The translations under genes were made by a program, and so were the position numbers. The notes under the pieces were generated by a model. The model was not told where the DNA came from and did no database searches. It saw only the letters and a list, made by a program, of their open reading frames with translations. From Cellulosilyticum sp. (GTDB taxonomy: Bacteria; Bacillota; Clostridia; Lachnospirales; Cellulosilyticaceae), in assembly GCA_015058045.1 (NCBI GenBank), contig SVDC01000024.1, forward strand, positions 1-60,436: 60,436 nucleotides of DNA, read 5' to 3'. Each line of letters starts with the position of its first letter. Positions within the stretch are counted from its first letter, which is position 1. Positions 1-7,820 of this stretch are shown one piece after another.

Positions 1-77
1 TAGCAGAACATGGATGGCAATATGTAAGACATGTAAATGAGAACTGGGTTGAGATGCGTTTGGGAGAAGAGCAATAG
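1..77 (+). CDS. C-terminal end of an unidentified protein (truncated by window edge)
   Basis: An open frame enters from the left edge (first full codon at base 3) and stops with TAG at 75-77. It gives 24 residues beginning AEHGWQYVRH and ending RLGEEQ. The stop codon lies inside the first arm of a terminator hairpin, as expected for a real gene end. The family cannot be told from so short a tail. Confidence 0.55.
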   Translation, partial: AEHGWQYVRHVNENWVEMRLGEEQ

Positions 78-101
78 TAATTTGAAGCTATTGCTTTTTT
101 T
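71..101 (+). terminator. Rho-independent terminator
   Basis: The 7-bp stem GCAATAG (71-77) / CTATTGC (88-94) is followed at once by a run of seven T. It ends the transcript of the truncated gene at the left edge. Confidence 0.8.
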
Positions 102-160
102 GTATAGATTGTTTTTAGAGCATTTTGCTTTTCTTAGATAAATTTCTATAATAACGTATA

Positions 161-217
161 TTGACATTATAAAAGAAGAATGGTAGTCTTTTAATGAGTT
201 AGTTTTAGCTAACCTAA
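161..217 (+). promoter_or_regulatory. Putative promoter with DtxR/IdeR-like operator
   Basis: TTGACA at 161-166 is followed after 17 bases by TAGTCT (184-189), a weak -10. The 19-mer at 199-217 (TTAGTTTTAGCTAACCTAA) matches the remembered DtxR/IdeR consensus TTAGGTTAGSCTAACCTAA at about 16 of 19 positions and sits over the expected start of transcription. Iron repression of the downstream transporter is inferred. The leader from here to the gene would be long, about 430 bases. Confidence 0.45.
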
Positions 218-417
218 TTAGCTTTCCTAGCCATATAGGTATATTAAATATTGCAATATCATAAATTGGTGAGAGAAGTATTAGGCGATTAACAAAAAAG
301 GCACCTTATGTTTGGGTAAAATGTAATTACCACAATCATATTATAAGTAAAAAGGTGTATACATACATATATATTAAGAGGTTTCATTTAATGCTAGGAA
401 GATTTTAGGCTAGTAAT

Positions 418-436
418 GAGAATAATAACCATTATT
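418..436 (+). promoter_or_regulatory. Putative Fur box
   Basis: GAGAATAATAACCATTATT matches the classical Fur consensus GATAATGATAATCATTATC at 15 of 19 positions. It lies upstream of an iron-type ABC importer, which fits iron-dependent repression. A half-site resembling the DtxR box (TTAGGCTAG) lies just before it. Apart from this box, the 161-217 element and a 19-codon ORF, bases 102-649 hold no gene I can support. Confidence 0.5.
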
Positions 437-493
437 TAATCAATAGGATTTAGAGGTTTTATTAAGTCATTTGATCTATTTTTAGGAGAAAGT

Positions 494-553
494 ATGATGC
501 CTATCATTTGGATATTAGTGAAATATATGATTGTAACTTTTTGTTATGGATAG
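494..553 (+). CDS. Possible 19-residue leader peptide
   Basis: ATG at 494 follows an AGGAG-like site (484-488) and opens a short hydrophobic frame beginning MMPIIWILVKYM and ending at TAG 551-553. It lies in the long leader before the iron transporter. No conservation data are available, so it may be chance. Confidence 0.2.
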   Translation: MMPIIWILVKYMIVTFCYG

Positions 554-649
554 TACTGACTTAGCAAAATTTAATAAAGCTTTCTTTAAAACATTTGGCA
601 TGTGAAAGAAGAGCTATTTAATATGTAGATTATTTAGGAGGAATAGGAA

Positions 650-1843
650 GTGACTATTAAGAAATTCTTAAACAAAAAGATGGTAATGGGATTAGCATCT
701 ATTACTGCACTTAGCATGTTAACTGCTTGTGGTGCAACAAAAGATAAAAGTACTGAAAGTACAAATACAGAAGTAAGTACAGAGAATGCAACAAATACAG
801 AAACAACAGAGGCAGAAACTGTTACTGTCGTAGATCAAAATGGTATGGAAGCAACAATTCCTACAAATCCAGAGAGATTAGTTACAACAGCTCTTCCATT
901 ACCTAGTATTTATGCATTACTTGGACAACCTATTGATTATTTAGTAGGGGTTCACCCAGGTTCAACTAGTGCGATTGAAAACTCAATTATGGCAGCTATG
1001 TATCCTGAATTAGTTGGCATTGCAGATAACTTTATCGAAGGAACAGATGTAAATGTAGAAGAGTTATTAAAACTTGAGCCAGATGTTGTTTTATACTGGG
1101 CAGAATATTTAGAGCAATATGAAGCAATGAATAATGCTGGTATTACTGCAGTAGGTGTAAAAACACAAGGGAATGGTGATGTTCTTACAACATTAGAGAG
1201 TTGGCTTGAAATCATGGGGCAAGTATTCGGTGATACAGGTAATGTAGATGCTGTTATCGAATATGGTCGTGAAGTAGAAGCTGAAATTGCTGAAAAAACA
1301 GCAGAAATTGCAGAAGAAGATAAACCAAGAGTATTATATTTATATAACCACAGTGCAGATGATATCAGCGTAAGTGGTTCTGATTTCTATGGTCACTACT
1401 GGATTACAGCAGGTGGTGGAACGAATGTAGCAGCAGAGTTAACAGGTCCAACATCTGTTAATATGGAACAAATTTATGAATGGAATCCAGATAAAATTAT
1501 TATCACAACATTTACAGAAACTATGCCAGAAGATTTATATAACAATACAATCGATGGTCAAGACTGGAGTCAAGTTGACGCAGTTAAAAATGGACAAGTT
1601 TACAAAGAGCCATTAGGTGTATACCGTTGGTTCCCACCTTCAGGAGATGCACCATTAATGCTTAAATGGATGGCACAAACTTTAAATCCAGACTTATTTA
1701 CTTATGATATGGGTCAAGAAATTAAAGATTATTATGCACGTTTCTATAACTATACCGTAGAAGATTCTCAAGTTGATGGTATTTTATCTGCTAACCCAGA
1801 AGCTGCAAAAGGAGCAAACTTCGGAGGAGCGTCAGCTAAGTAA
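650..1843 (+). CDS. ABC transporter substrate-binding lipoprotein, iron-siderophore/corrinoid type
   Basis: This is the extracellular binding lipoprotein of an FecB/BtuF-type importer that captures a metal chelate and delivers it to the permease encoded next. The start is GTG at 650, behind a strong GGAGG site. A signal peptide ends in the lipobox LTAC with Cys27 as the lipidated residue. A Ser/Thr/Glu-rich linker (about 30-60) follows, then the periplasmic-binding-protein fold, with PERLVTTALPLP opening the first lobe. Length (397 aa) is normal for the family. The stop codon overlaps the permease ATG by one base, so the three genes form an operon. The DtxR- and Fur-like boxes upstream suggest an iron-chelate substrate. 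Heme or cobalamin is not excluded. Confidence 0.85.
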   Translation: MTIKKFLNKKMVMGLASITALSMLTACGATKDKSTESTNTEVSTENATNTETTEAETVTVVDQNGMEATIPTNPERLVTTALPLPSIYALLGQPIDYLVGVHPGSTSAIENSIMAAMYPELVGIADNFIEGTDVNVEELLKLEPDVVLYWAEYLEQYEAMNNAGITAVGVKTQGNGDVLTTLESWLEIMGQVFGDTGNVDAVIEYGREVEAEIAEKTAEIAEEDKPRVLYLYNHSADDISVSGSDFYGHYWITAGGGTNVAAELTGPTSVNMEQIYEWNPDKIIITTFTETMPEDLYNNTIDGQDWSQVDAVKNGQVYKEPLGVYRWFPPSGDAPLMLKWMAQTLNPDLFTYDMGQEIKDYYARFYNYTVEDSQVDGILSANPEAAKGANFGGASAK

Positions 1844-2847
1844 TGGTAACGAATAGAAGAAATAAACTCATTTTTATACTACTTAGTGGGATTTTACTGA
1901 TGACACTATTAGGTGCTTTATGCATTGGTAGATATAATCTGTCTGTAAGTGAAGTATTTCAAAGTCTGTTTGGCATAGGTGAAGTAGCAGAAACAAAGCA
2001 AGTCGTTGTACTAAATGTAAGACTTCCAAGGATTATTATGGCCACAGCAGTAGGGGCTGGTCTTGCTAGTGTTGGTGTCTGCTTACAGGCAATGTTTGCT
2101 AATCCACTAGTTAGTTCTCATATTCTAGGGGTTTCTTATAGCTCAGGGTTTGGTGCAGCTTTAGGGATTTTATTAAGTAGTAATTATATTGTGATTCAAG
2201 GTTCAGCGCTTATATTTGGATTTATTGGTATGGCAATGACTTATCTAATGAGCCAAAAAGGTGGAAGAACAAGCACAATTAGATTAGTTTTATCTGGAAC
2301 GATTGTAGGGGCAGTATTTGAAGCCCTTACATCTTTCATTAAATATATTGCAGATCCAGAAGAAAAACTTCCGGCTATCACTTATTGGTTAATGGGAAGC
2401 CTTTCAGGATCTTCCATGGGAGATGTACTAAAAGCTGTTCCAGTTATTGTAATAGCTATTCTTGTTTTATGGATGGTTCGTTGGAAGCTTAATGTATTAT
2501 CTTTAAGAGAAGATGAAGCAGCTTCATTAGGTGTGAATGTGAAGGGGTTACGTATCCTTGTTATTGTAGCAACGACAGTAATTGTAGCGATTTCTGTATC
2601 TTTCTGTGGAGTTATTTCTTTTGTAGGATTAGCGGTTCCTCATTTAGCCCGAATGATCGTAGGACATGATCATAAAGATTTAGTACCAGCATGTGTATTA
2701 ATGGGAGGTATTTTTCTTGTAATCATTGATACAACAGCACGAAGTCTGACTGCATCAGAGATTCCGTTATCCATATTAACTGCCTTGATTGGTGCGCCAA
2801 TCTTTGCACTATTACTGTATAAAACAGGGGGTGGCTGGAATGATTAG
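1843..2847 (+). CDS. FecCD-family ABC transporter permease
   Basis: This is the membrane permease of the iron-type importer, and it would work as a homodimer with the ATPase that follows. The 334 residues form a typical FecCD protein with about nine or ten hydrophobic segments. It contains the family stretch RLPRIIMATAVGAGL and the cytoplasmic loop around LREDEAASLGVNV that contacts the ATPase. ATG at 1843 shares its A with the stop of the binding-protein gene. A GGAGGAG site lies about 17 bases upstream, so translational coupling is likely. The end overlaps the ATPase start by 8 bases. The neighbours and the boxes upstream favour iron-siderophore uptake, but the sequence does not fix the substrate. 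Confidence 0.88.
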   Translation: MVTNRRNKLIFILLSGILLMTLLGALCIGRYNLSVSEVFQSLFGIGEVAETKQVVVLNVRLPRIIMATAVGAGLASVGVCLQAMFANPLVSSHILGVSYSSGFGAALGILLSSNYIVIQGSALIFGFIGMAMTYLMSQKGGRTSTIRLVLSGTIVGAVFEALTSFIKYIADPEEKLPAITYWLMGSLSGSSMGDVLKAVPVIVIAILVLWMVRWKLNVLSLREDEAASLGVNVKGLRILVIVATTVIVAISVSFCGVISFVGLAVPHLARMIVGHDHKDLVPACVLMGGIFLVIIDTTARSLTASEIPLSILTALIGAPIFALLLYKTGGGWND

Positions 2848-3661
2848 AGCAGAAAATCTTAGTTTTTCTTATAATCAAAAGGAAGATGTATTTAAAGATG
2901 TTTCTTTTCATGTAAAAAGAGGAGAAATTATGGCTGTTCTAGGCGCTAATGGTATTGGTAAAACAACAATGATGCGTTGTATGATGCGTTTCTTATCTTT
3001 AAAAACAGGAGAAGTCTTTATAGATGGAATCAATACAAAGGAAATGAACAATAGCCAGTTCTGGAAAAATATTAGCTATGTGCCACAGGCAAAAAATCTA
3101 GTATTTGGATATACTGTACTAAACATGGTTGTAATGGGAAGAAGCCAACATGTAAAGTTTGGTTACACACCATCTAAGGAAGAGTATGAAAGAGCTTATG
3201 AGCTTTTAGAAGAAATAGGTCTTTCACATCTTGCCCATCGTTCTTGTAACAGTATTAGTGGTGGACAACTGCAAATGGTATTAATTGCTAGAGCACTCAT
3301 TAAAGAACCGGATATCTTAATTATGGATGAGCCAGAGTCTAATCTAGATATGAAGAACCAATTAAAAGTTCTTGAAATTATGGAAAAGATATCACGAGAG
3401 AGAAATGTAACCGTAATTATTAATACGCATTATCCAGAGCATGCACTACGTTATACAGATAAAACATTAATTTTAGGTAGAGGCTCCTATGTGTTTGATG
3501 ACTCTGATAAAGCCATTACAAAAGAAAATATATATAAGTATTTTAATGTAAATGCTAGTATCTACGATGTAGAGGAAGATGGTCAGCGATATAAAGGGAT
3601 TTTACCAATCTCATATCATGAAGAACACAGTCTCAAATCAGAGATGAAAACTGTTGTTTAA
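2840..3661 (+). CDS. ABC transporter ATP-binding protein, FecE type
   Basis: This ATPase powers the iron-type importer. ATG at 2840 is chosen over an in-frame upstream start at 2789 because it follows a GGGGG-rich ribosome site and gives the usual N-terminus MIRAENLSFSYN. Visible motifs are Walker A GANGIGKTT, the Q-loop around YVPQAKN, the ABC signature SISGGQLQMV, Walker B ILIMDEPESNLD and the switch His in INTHYPEH. The length of 273 aa fits the family. It overlaps the permease by 8 bases, and a strong terminator follows, closing the operon. Confidence 0.88.
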   Translation: MIRAENLSFSYNQKEDVFKDVSFHVKRGEIMAVLGANGIGKTTMMRCMMRFLSLKTGEVFIDGINTKEMNNSQFWKNISYVPQAKNLVFGYTVLNMVVMGRSQHVKFGYTPSKEEYERAYELLEEIGLSHLAHRSCNSISGGQLQMVLIARALIKEPDILIMDEPESNLDMKNQLKVLEIMEKISRERNVTVIINTHYPEHALRYTDKTLILGRGSYVFDDSDKAITKENIYKYFNVNASIYDVEEDGQRYKGILPISYHEEHSLKSEMKTVV

Positions 3662-3674
3662 ATAGTGAAAGTAT

Positions 3675-3714
3675 AAAAAGAGGACTTTGATATTGTTTCG
3701 AAGTCCTCTTTTTA
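3675..3714 (+). terminator. Rho-independent terminator of iron importer operon
   Basis: A perfect 13-bp stem AAAAAGAGGACTT (3675-3687) / AAGTCCTCTTTTT (3701-3713) ends in a T run, 14 bases after the ATPase stop codon. Confidence 0.9.
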
Positions 3715-3915
3715 TCTTCAATATCCTGTTTATAGATAAACATTACTAATATATGAAGAGTAGAGTTATATGAAGCATTGGGCAATGTGGTCAGCTAATA
3801 TATGGTATAGATAAACATTATGGTAAAATGAGAAATAAATCATACCAATATGGGAAGTTATGGAATTGGTTTAAATCTACTAAAAGTAATAAGAAAAAGA
3901 TGAGAGGAAGAATAA

Positions 3916-4638
3916 ATGATTTACTTAACAGGGGATACACATAGGACAGTTAATATTGAAAAACTTAAGCCAAGTCATTTTAAAATACAAAAGAAATTAA
4001 CAAAAGAGGATTATCTTATTATTTGTGGGGACTTTGGCGGGGTATGGGATAAAAGTAAAATAAGTCAGCAGTGTATCGAATTTCATAATACGAGAAACTA
4101 TACAACACTCTTTGTGGATGGTAATCATGAAAATTTTGACCTACTAAACAGTTATCCCGTGACCAAGTGGAAAGGTGGCAAGGTTCATCAGGTTGCGGAG
4201 CATGTTTATCATTTAATGAGAGGTCAGGTATTTGATATAGATGGCTTGAAATTCTTTACAATGGGTGGTGGCATTAGTGTGGATAAGGAATTTAGAATGC
4301 CAGGTAGGACATGGTGGCCACAAGAGGATTTAAGTTGTGAGGAGATAGAGGAAGCTATTAAGAATTTGGATCAACACGATTGGAAAGTAGACTATATACT
4401 CACTCATACAGCTTCCAATAGGATGATGAAGGAATGTTTTGGCTTTCAAAAGGAGGAGTCTCGTATTAATGAGTTTTTTGATATGATTCAGATGAGGTTA
4501 GAGTATAAATGGTGGTTCTTTGGACATTTCCATGAAGATGAAGTATATGAGGCGCAGAGGTGTACTTGCTTATTTAATCAGATTATGAGATTAGATCAGC
4601 TAAATACCAGTATCCTCTTTGAAGACTCAGAATTTTAG
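3916..4638 (+). CDS. Calcineurin-like metallophosphoesterase
   Basis: This 240-aa protein carries the metal-binding motifs of the calcineurin-like phosphoesterases in order: GDTH (about residue 6), ICGDFGG, DGNHENFD, LTHTAS and a final GHFHED. These ligands bind two metal ions that hydrolyse phosphoesters. The substrate is not evident. The protein has no signal peptide and should be cytoplasmic. ATG at 3916 follows a GAGAGGAAG site. It stands alone between two terminators. The upstream spacer repeats the phrase TATAGATAAACATTA twice (near 3733 and 3808), meaning unknown. Similar stand-alone phosphoesterases are common in phages and accessory regions of clostridia, but no neighbour here explains its role. 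Confidence 0.8.
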   Translation: MIYLTGDTHRTVNIEKLKPSHFKIQKKLTKEDYLIICGDFGGVWDKSKISQQCIEFHNTRNYTTLFVDGNHENFDLLNSYPVTKWKGGKVHQVAEHVYHLMRGQVFDIDGLKFFTMGGGISVDKEFRMPGRTWWPQEDLSCEEIEEAIKNLDQHDWKVDYILTHTASNRMMKECFGFQKEESRINEFFDMIQMRLEYKWWFFGHFHEDEVYEAQRCTCLFNQIMRLDQLNTSILFEDSEF

Positions 4639-4736
4639 TAATAGCTATATGTTATGGCAGTAAGATAAAAGAGCATCAGTGTCAGATAGAAGAAGTAAAA
4701 ATATAAGCTTATGAGAAGTTTAAAATAAGTACCAAG

Positions 4737-4778
4737 AAAAGCAGTTAAGAGGTTAAATAATCGTTTAACTGCTTTTTT
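4737..4778 (+). terminator. Rho-independent terminator after metallophosphoesterase
   Basis: A 12-bp stem AAAAGCAGTTAA (4737-4748) / TTAACTGCTTTT (4765-4776) ends in a T run. Confidence 0.85.
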
Positions 4779-4908
4779 GCTTTCAGAGATAAATGAACAA
4801 AATTAAAATTTTAAATTATTTATGAATAGTAAAATATAAAAATTCTATCTTTAGTAAATGTTGGGAGGTATCCAAGTGTATCCGAATTTGAATTATAAGG
4901 AGAAGGAC

Positions 4909-5157
4909 ATGAAGAAGACAGAAAGTTTGGGTACAAAAATAACGAGTATATTCATTGGTACAGTTTTGTTTATTATGATTCTGAGTAGTATCATTAGCAA
5001 TCATAAAATAAAAGGCATTTTGAATGATAACGCAAAAATGATAACTAAACAAATACTAAATGAAACGAAAAAAGGGTTTCAAGTTTATCTAAAAACATTA
5101 AGCCTTCCAGTAGATTTATCGGATAAAGAAGTGAAAAATCAGACTAAAGTACTATAA
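4909..5157 (+). pseudogene. N-terminal fragment of a methyl-accepting chemotaxis protein
   Basis: ATG at 4909 follows an AAGGAGAAGG site and starts MKKTESLGTKITSIFIGT, then one transmembrane helix (about residues 10-30) and the start of an extracellular sensing helix. This is the usual beginning of a chemoreceptor with a Cache-type domain. The frame ends after 82 residues, with no second transmembrane helix, HAMP or signalling domain, while a full receptor has 550-700 residues. An earlier in-frame ATG at 4858 lacks a good ribosome site. The next gene is also a fragment, so this is probably deletion debris. Confidence 0.6.
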
Positions 5158-5180
5158 TCAAAGTATAGGGAGGGAGTAAG

Positions 5181-5528
5181 GTGAAATTGAACAAGAAACA
5201 ACAAAAACTAGCAGAAAATAAAGTGATGGGGCATGCAGTGATTCGTGGGGTAGCGGGCTCAGGGAAAACTTCAGTGGGTGTTGCGCGTATTCCTTATCTC
5301 CTAGAAAAATTTTGTGTAGAAAAAGGGAAGATTTTATTTGTAACCTATAATAAATGTTTGATTAAACAAGTTATTATAAGTTCTTAAATGATGAAATGAG
5401 TTGGATTAAAGGCTGTCATTTGCAGAGTTTAGGAGAATATCAGGAAATCGATCGCTTAGGAAGAAACCGTATTACTCATGAGTGAGAATCCGAAGTATGA
5501 GCCGATGAAGATTGCCTGGTATTATTAA
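5181..5528 (+). pseudogene. Decayed UvrD/Rep-type helicase (N- and C-terminal pieces)
   Basis: GTG at 5181 opens MKLNKKQQKLAENKVMGH followed by Walker A GVAGSGKTS and the strand ILFVTYNKCL, the start of a superfamily-1 helicase. The frame breaks near 5375. The shifted frame continues SYYKFLNDEMSWIKGC to a stop near 5485. A further piece, ENPKYEPMKIAWYY, ends at 5528 and looks like a helicase C-terminus. The middle (motifs Ia-VI) is missing. At least one frameshift and a large internal deletion make it non-functional. Confidence 0.65.
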
Positions 5529-5612
5529 AAAGATATAAAATAAGTATGTGGCACCCATAATTAAATGGGATCAATAATTAGGCACATAGTAAGATAAGAA
5601 TGGAGTAATGTA

Positions 5613-5888
5613 GTGACACAAGCAAAAAGATATAAATTACTAGATGAAAATGGAATTGTGTATGAAAGTGAAGAAAAGGGACAATTCGGTGGACATAGAA
5701 AATTAAAGATTTATGGTACATTAGATTGTCCATCAGCAAATAGATATATTGCAAAAGGACAATATGTAAATCATCGTGTCTTTTTCAAAGATGAAGAAAC
5801 AGCAAAAGCAGCAGGCTATAGACCTTGTGCTAAATGTATGCCAGAAGCATATATGGAATGGAAAGCAAGTAATTCATATAAAAGGTGA
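5613..5888 (+). CDS. Ada-type metal-binding domain protein
   Basis: This 91-aa protein is a stand-alone copy of the Ada zinc-binding fold. GTLDCPSANRYIAKG supplies the first Cys, then comes HRVFFKDEETAKAAGYRP, then CAKC. This follows the family pattern of a conserved Cys, the RVFF strand and a GYRPCxxC ending. In Ada, such a domain uses four Cys to bind zinc and to accept methyl from phosphotriesters; here only three Cys are obvious, so repair activity is doubtful. The start is GTG at 5613 behind a weak GGAG site. It lies between helicase debris and the dpt operon and has its own hairpin downstream. A structural or DNA-binding role is possible. Confidence 0.7.
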   Translation: MTQAKRYKLLDENGIVYESEEKGQFGGHRKLKIYGTLDCPSANRYIAKGQYVNHRVFFKDEETAKAAGYRPCAKCMPEAYMEWKASNSYKR

Positions 5889-5904
5889 TGATAGGGGATT
5901 GGAG

Positions 5905-5940
5905 TAAAAGAGATAACTTCATAAAGAGATTATCTCTTTA
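5905..5940 (+). terminator. Hairpin, probable terminator
   Basis: The stem AAAGAGATAA (5907-5916) / TTATCTCTTT (5930-5939) lies 18 bases after the Ada-like gene. The T run after it is short, so termination may be partial. Confidence 0.55.
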
Positions 5941-5978
5941 GTTTATATAAAAATATTTGGAAAAATTAGATAAATGCT

Positions 5979-6011
5979 TGTCTATAATTAATATGGGATA
6001 TAATGTATAAT
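5979..6011 (+). promoter_or_regulatory. Possible promoter of the dptFGH operon
   Basis: TTGTCT at 5979-5984 is followed by two TATAAT hexamers, at 5999-6004 (14-base spacing) and 6006-6011 (21-base spacing). Neither spacing is ideal. The position, 67-99 bases before the dptF ATG, is right. The TTACGTACGTAA palindrome of the dndB promoter is not present here. Confidence 0.35.
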
Positions 6012-6077
6012 AAAACTAAATCAGCTAAAAGATTGTATAAATAGAACGAAAGAATAAAAATAGAGGGGAAAGTTAAA

Positions 6078-7817
6078 ATGGATTGCTTAGTAGAATTATT
6101 AAAAGTATTAAGAGGGTCTTCTAAAGAAGCAGTTGAAAATATCAATGCCTTTCATCCTTTTAAGAAGTATATGCATATTAAGAGGAATTTGGAAGATGAA
6201 TTAGTAAGTATTATTGAACAAGCAATAAACTCGGAGCATAAACAACTTATTTTAGTTTGTGGTAGTGTAGGAGATGGAAAATCACATTTGTTGTCTTATT
6301 TAAAAAATGAGAAAAAGTTACTAGATGATTTTTATTTACACAATGATGCTACAGAGAGTTTATCTCCAGATATGACATCTATTGAAACATTAGATCAAGT
6401 ACTTAAAGGATTTAGAGATGAAAACATAGAGGACGGAAAAAAAGAGAGAGTTATTGTGGCAGTTAATCTGGGTACACTTAATAATTTCATTGACTCTGAA
6501 ATAGGAGGGCATTACCAAAAGTTAAGTCAGTATATTGATGATCAGGAGATCTTAGAGAGTTATACTCATGAATCAGCATACGATGGAAATAACTTTTTCC
6601 AACACATCAATTTTAGTGACTATCATTTATATGAACTTACTAAACAAGGAAATCATATCGATTCATTTTATGTAAGACAACTTATGAATAAGTTAGTAGC
6701 AGAGCATGAGCAGAATCCATTTTACGTTCAGTATCAACATTGTAAACAATGTAAATTAGCCAATAGTTGTCCTGTTAAGCATAATTACGAATTACTAAAA
6801 GAGGAACAAGTGCAAAGTGCTATTGTAGATATTCTAGTAGAAACCATGATCAAACATAAAATCATTATTTCAACCAGATCCCTGCTTAATTTCTTTTATG
6901 ATATTTTAGTAGAGCAGGATTTCTCTAAGAATAGTTATATGAATCTGAACTATGAAGATAGAGCAAAGACATATATTAGATCCTTATTGCCAAATCTTTT
7001 ATATGCACATCCAGATTATTCTAATGTATTAGAACAGGTCAGTAAACTTGATCCAATGTCTATAAGAAGTGAATCGGTAGATGAGATTATTGTAAGATTT
7101 AATATTTTAGATGACGTAGTAACCTTATTAAAAGAGAATTTAAGGGATAGCATTTATATTAAAGCGTTAGAAGAAATGGATATTAATCGTAGGACGAAAG
7201 AACATAAAGAGACTAAGAAGGCATTACTAGAATTATTTATTAGACTCTATAGATTAAATGGCATTCAAGGGAAGCTTGCTATAGAAGATGAGGTTTATAC
7301 AGAGTTTATAAGTAGTGTGTATGCATATAATGCCAATAATGTAAGAGAGTTAAAAGATTTATATACTAATTTTATAGATGCAATCTTTAGATGGAATGGT
7401 GGAAATTCAAAGAAGATGGTAGGGATCAATGTGGGTATGAATCAATTCCATTATAGAATAAGCCAGGAACTTAAAATTCAAGAATGCATAGAACCAGGTA
7501 AGATTAATTCAAGTGAGGTCATCGAAAGATTTGTGCCGTATATTACAGTAACGATTTCAGATGAGGATGAAGAGCGAAAAGAATCCATTGACATTGATTT
7601 TGCTCTATTCAAATTAATAAGAGATATTAAAAACGGATATAGACCAAACGTAAAAGACAAAAACAACTTTGTTTCGTTTGTTAACCTCATAGAGAGAATA
7701 TATAATTACGGCAATAAGAAAAAAGAGGTCTTTATAGAATCTAAAAATACAGAGAATATTTCAAGATATATACTGAAAAAATCCAAGTTTGGATTTGAGT
7801 TTGAAAGGATAAAGTAG
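6078..7817 (+). CDS. dptF: DNA phosphorothioation-dependent restriction protein DptF
   Basis: DptF (DndF) is the P-loop NTPase of the DptFGH complex that restricts DNA lacking phosphorothioate marks. The 579-aa protein has an early Walker A, CGSVGDGKSHLL (about residues 61-72), and a Cys cluster CKQCKLANSC at 222-231 that may bind zinc. The start MDCLVELLKVLRGSSKEAVE and the length fit the family. ATG at 6078 follows a GAGGGGA site. It is separated from dptG by three bases and begins an operon of three. The matching modification operon dndBCDEA lies 26 kb away on the opposite strand. The assignment rests on motifs, gene order and the neighbours. Confidence 0.85.
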   Translation: MDCLVELLKVLRGSSKEAVENINAFHPFKKYMHIKRNLEDELVSIIEQAINSEHKQLILVCGSVGDGKSHLLSYLKNEKKLLDDFYLHNDATESLSPDMTSIETLDQVLKGFRDENIEDGKKERVIVAVNLGTLNNFIDSEIGGHYQKLSQYIDDQEILESYTHESAYDGNNFFQHINFSDYHLYELTKQGNHIDSFYVRQLMNKLVAEHEQNPFYVQYQHCKQCKLANSCPVKHNYELLKEEQVQSAIVDILVETMIKHKIIISTRSLLNFFYDILVEQDFSKNSYMNLNYEDRAKTYIRSLLPNLLYAHPDYSNVLEQVSKLDPMSIRSESVDEIIVRFNILDDVVTLLKENLRDSIYIKALEEMDINRRTKEHKETKKALLELFIRLYRLNGIQGKLAIEDEVYTEFISSVYAYNANNVRELKDLYTNFIDAIFRWNGGNSKKMVGINVGMNQFHYRISQELKIQECIEPGKINSSEVIERFVPYITVTISDEDEERKESIDIDFALFKLIRDIKNGYRPNVKDKNNFVSFVNLIERIYNYGNKKKEVFIESKNTENISRYILKKSKFGFEFERIK

Positions 7818-7820
7818 CCC

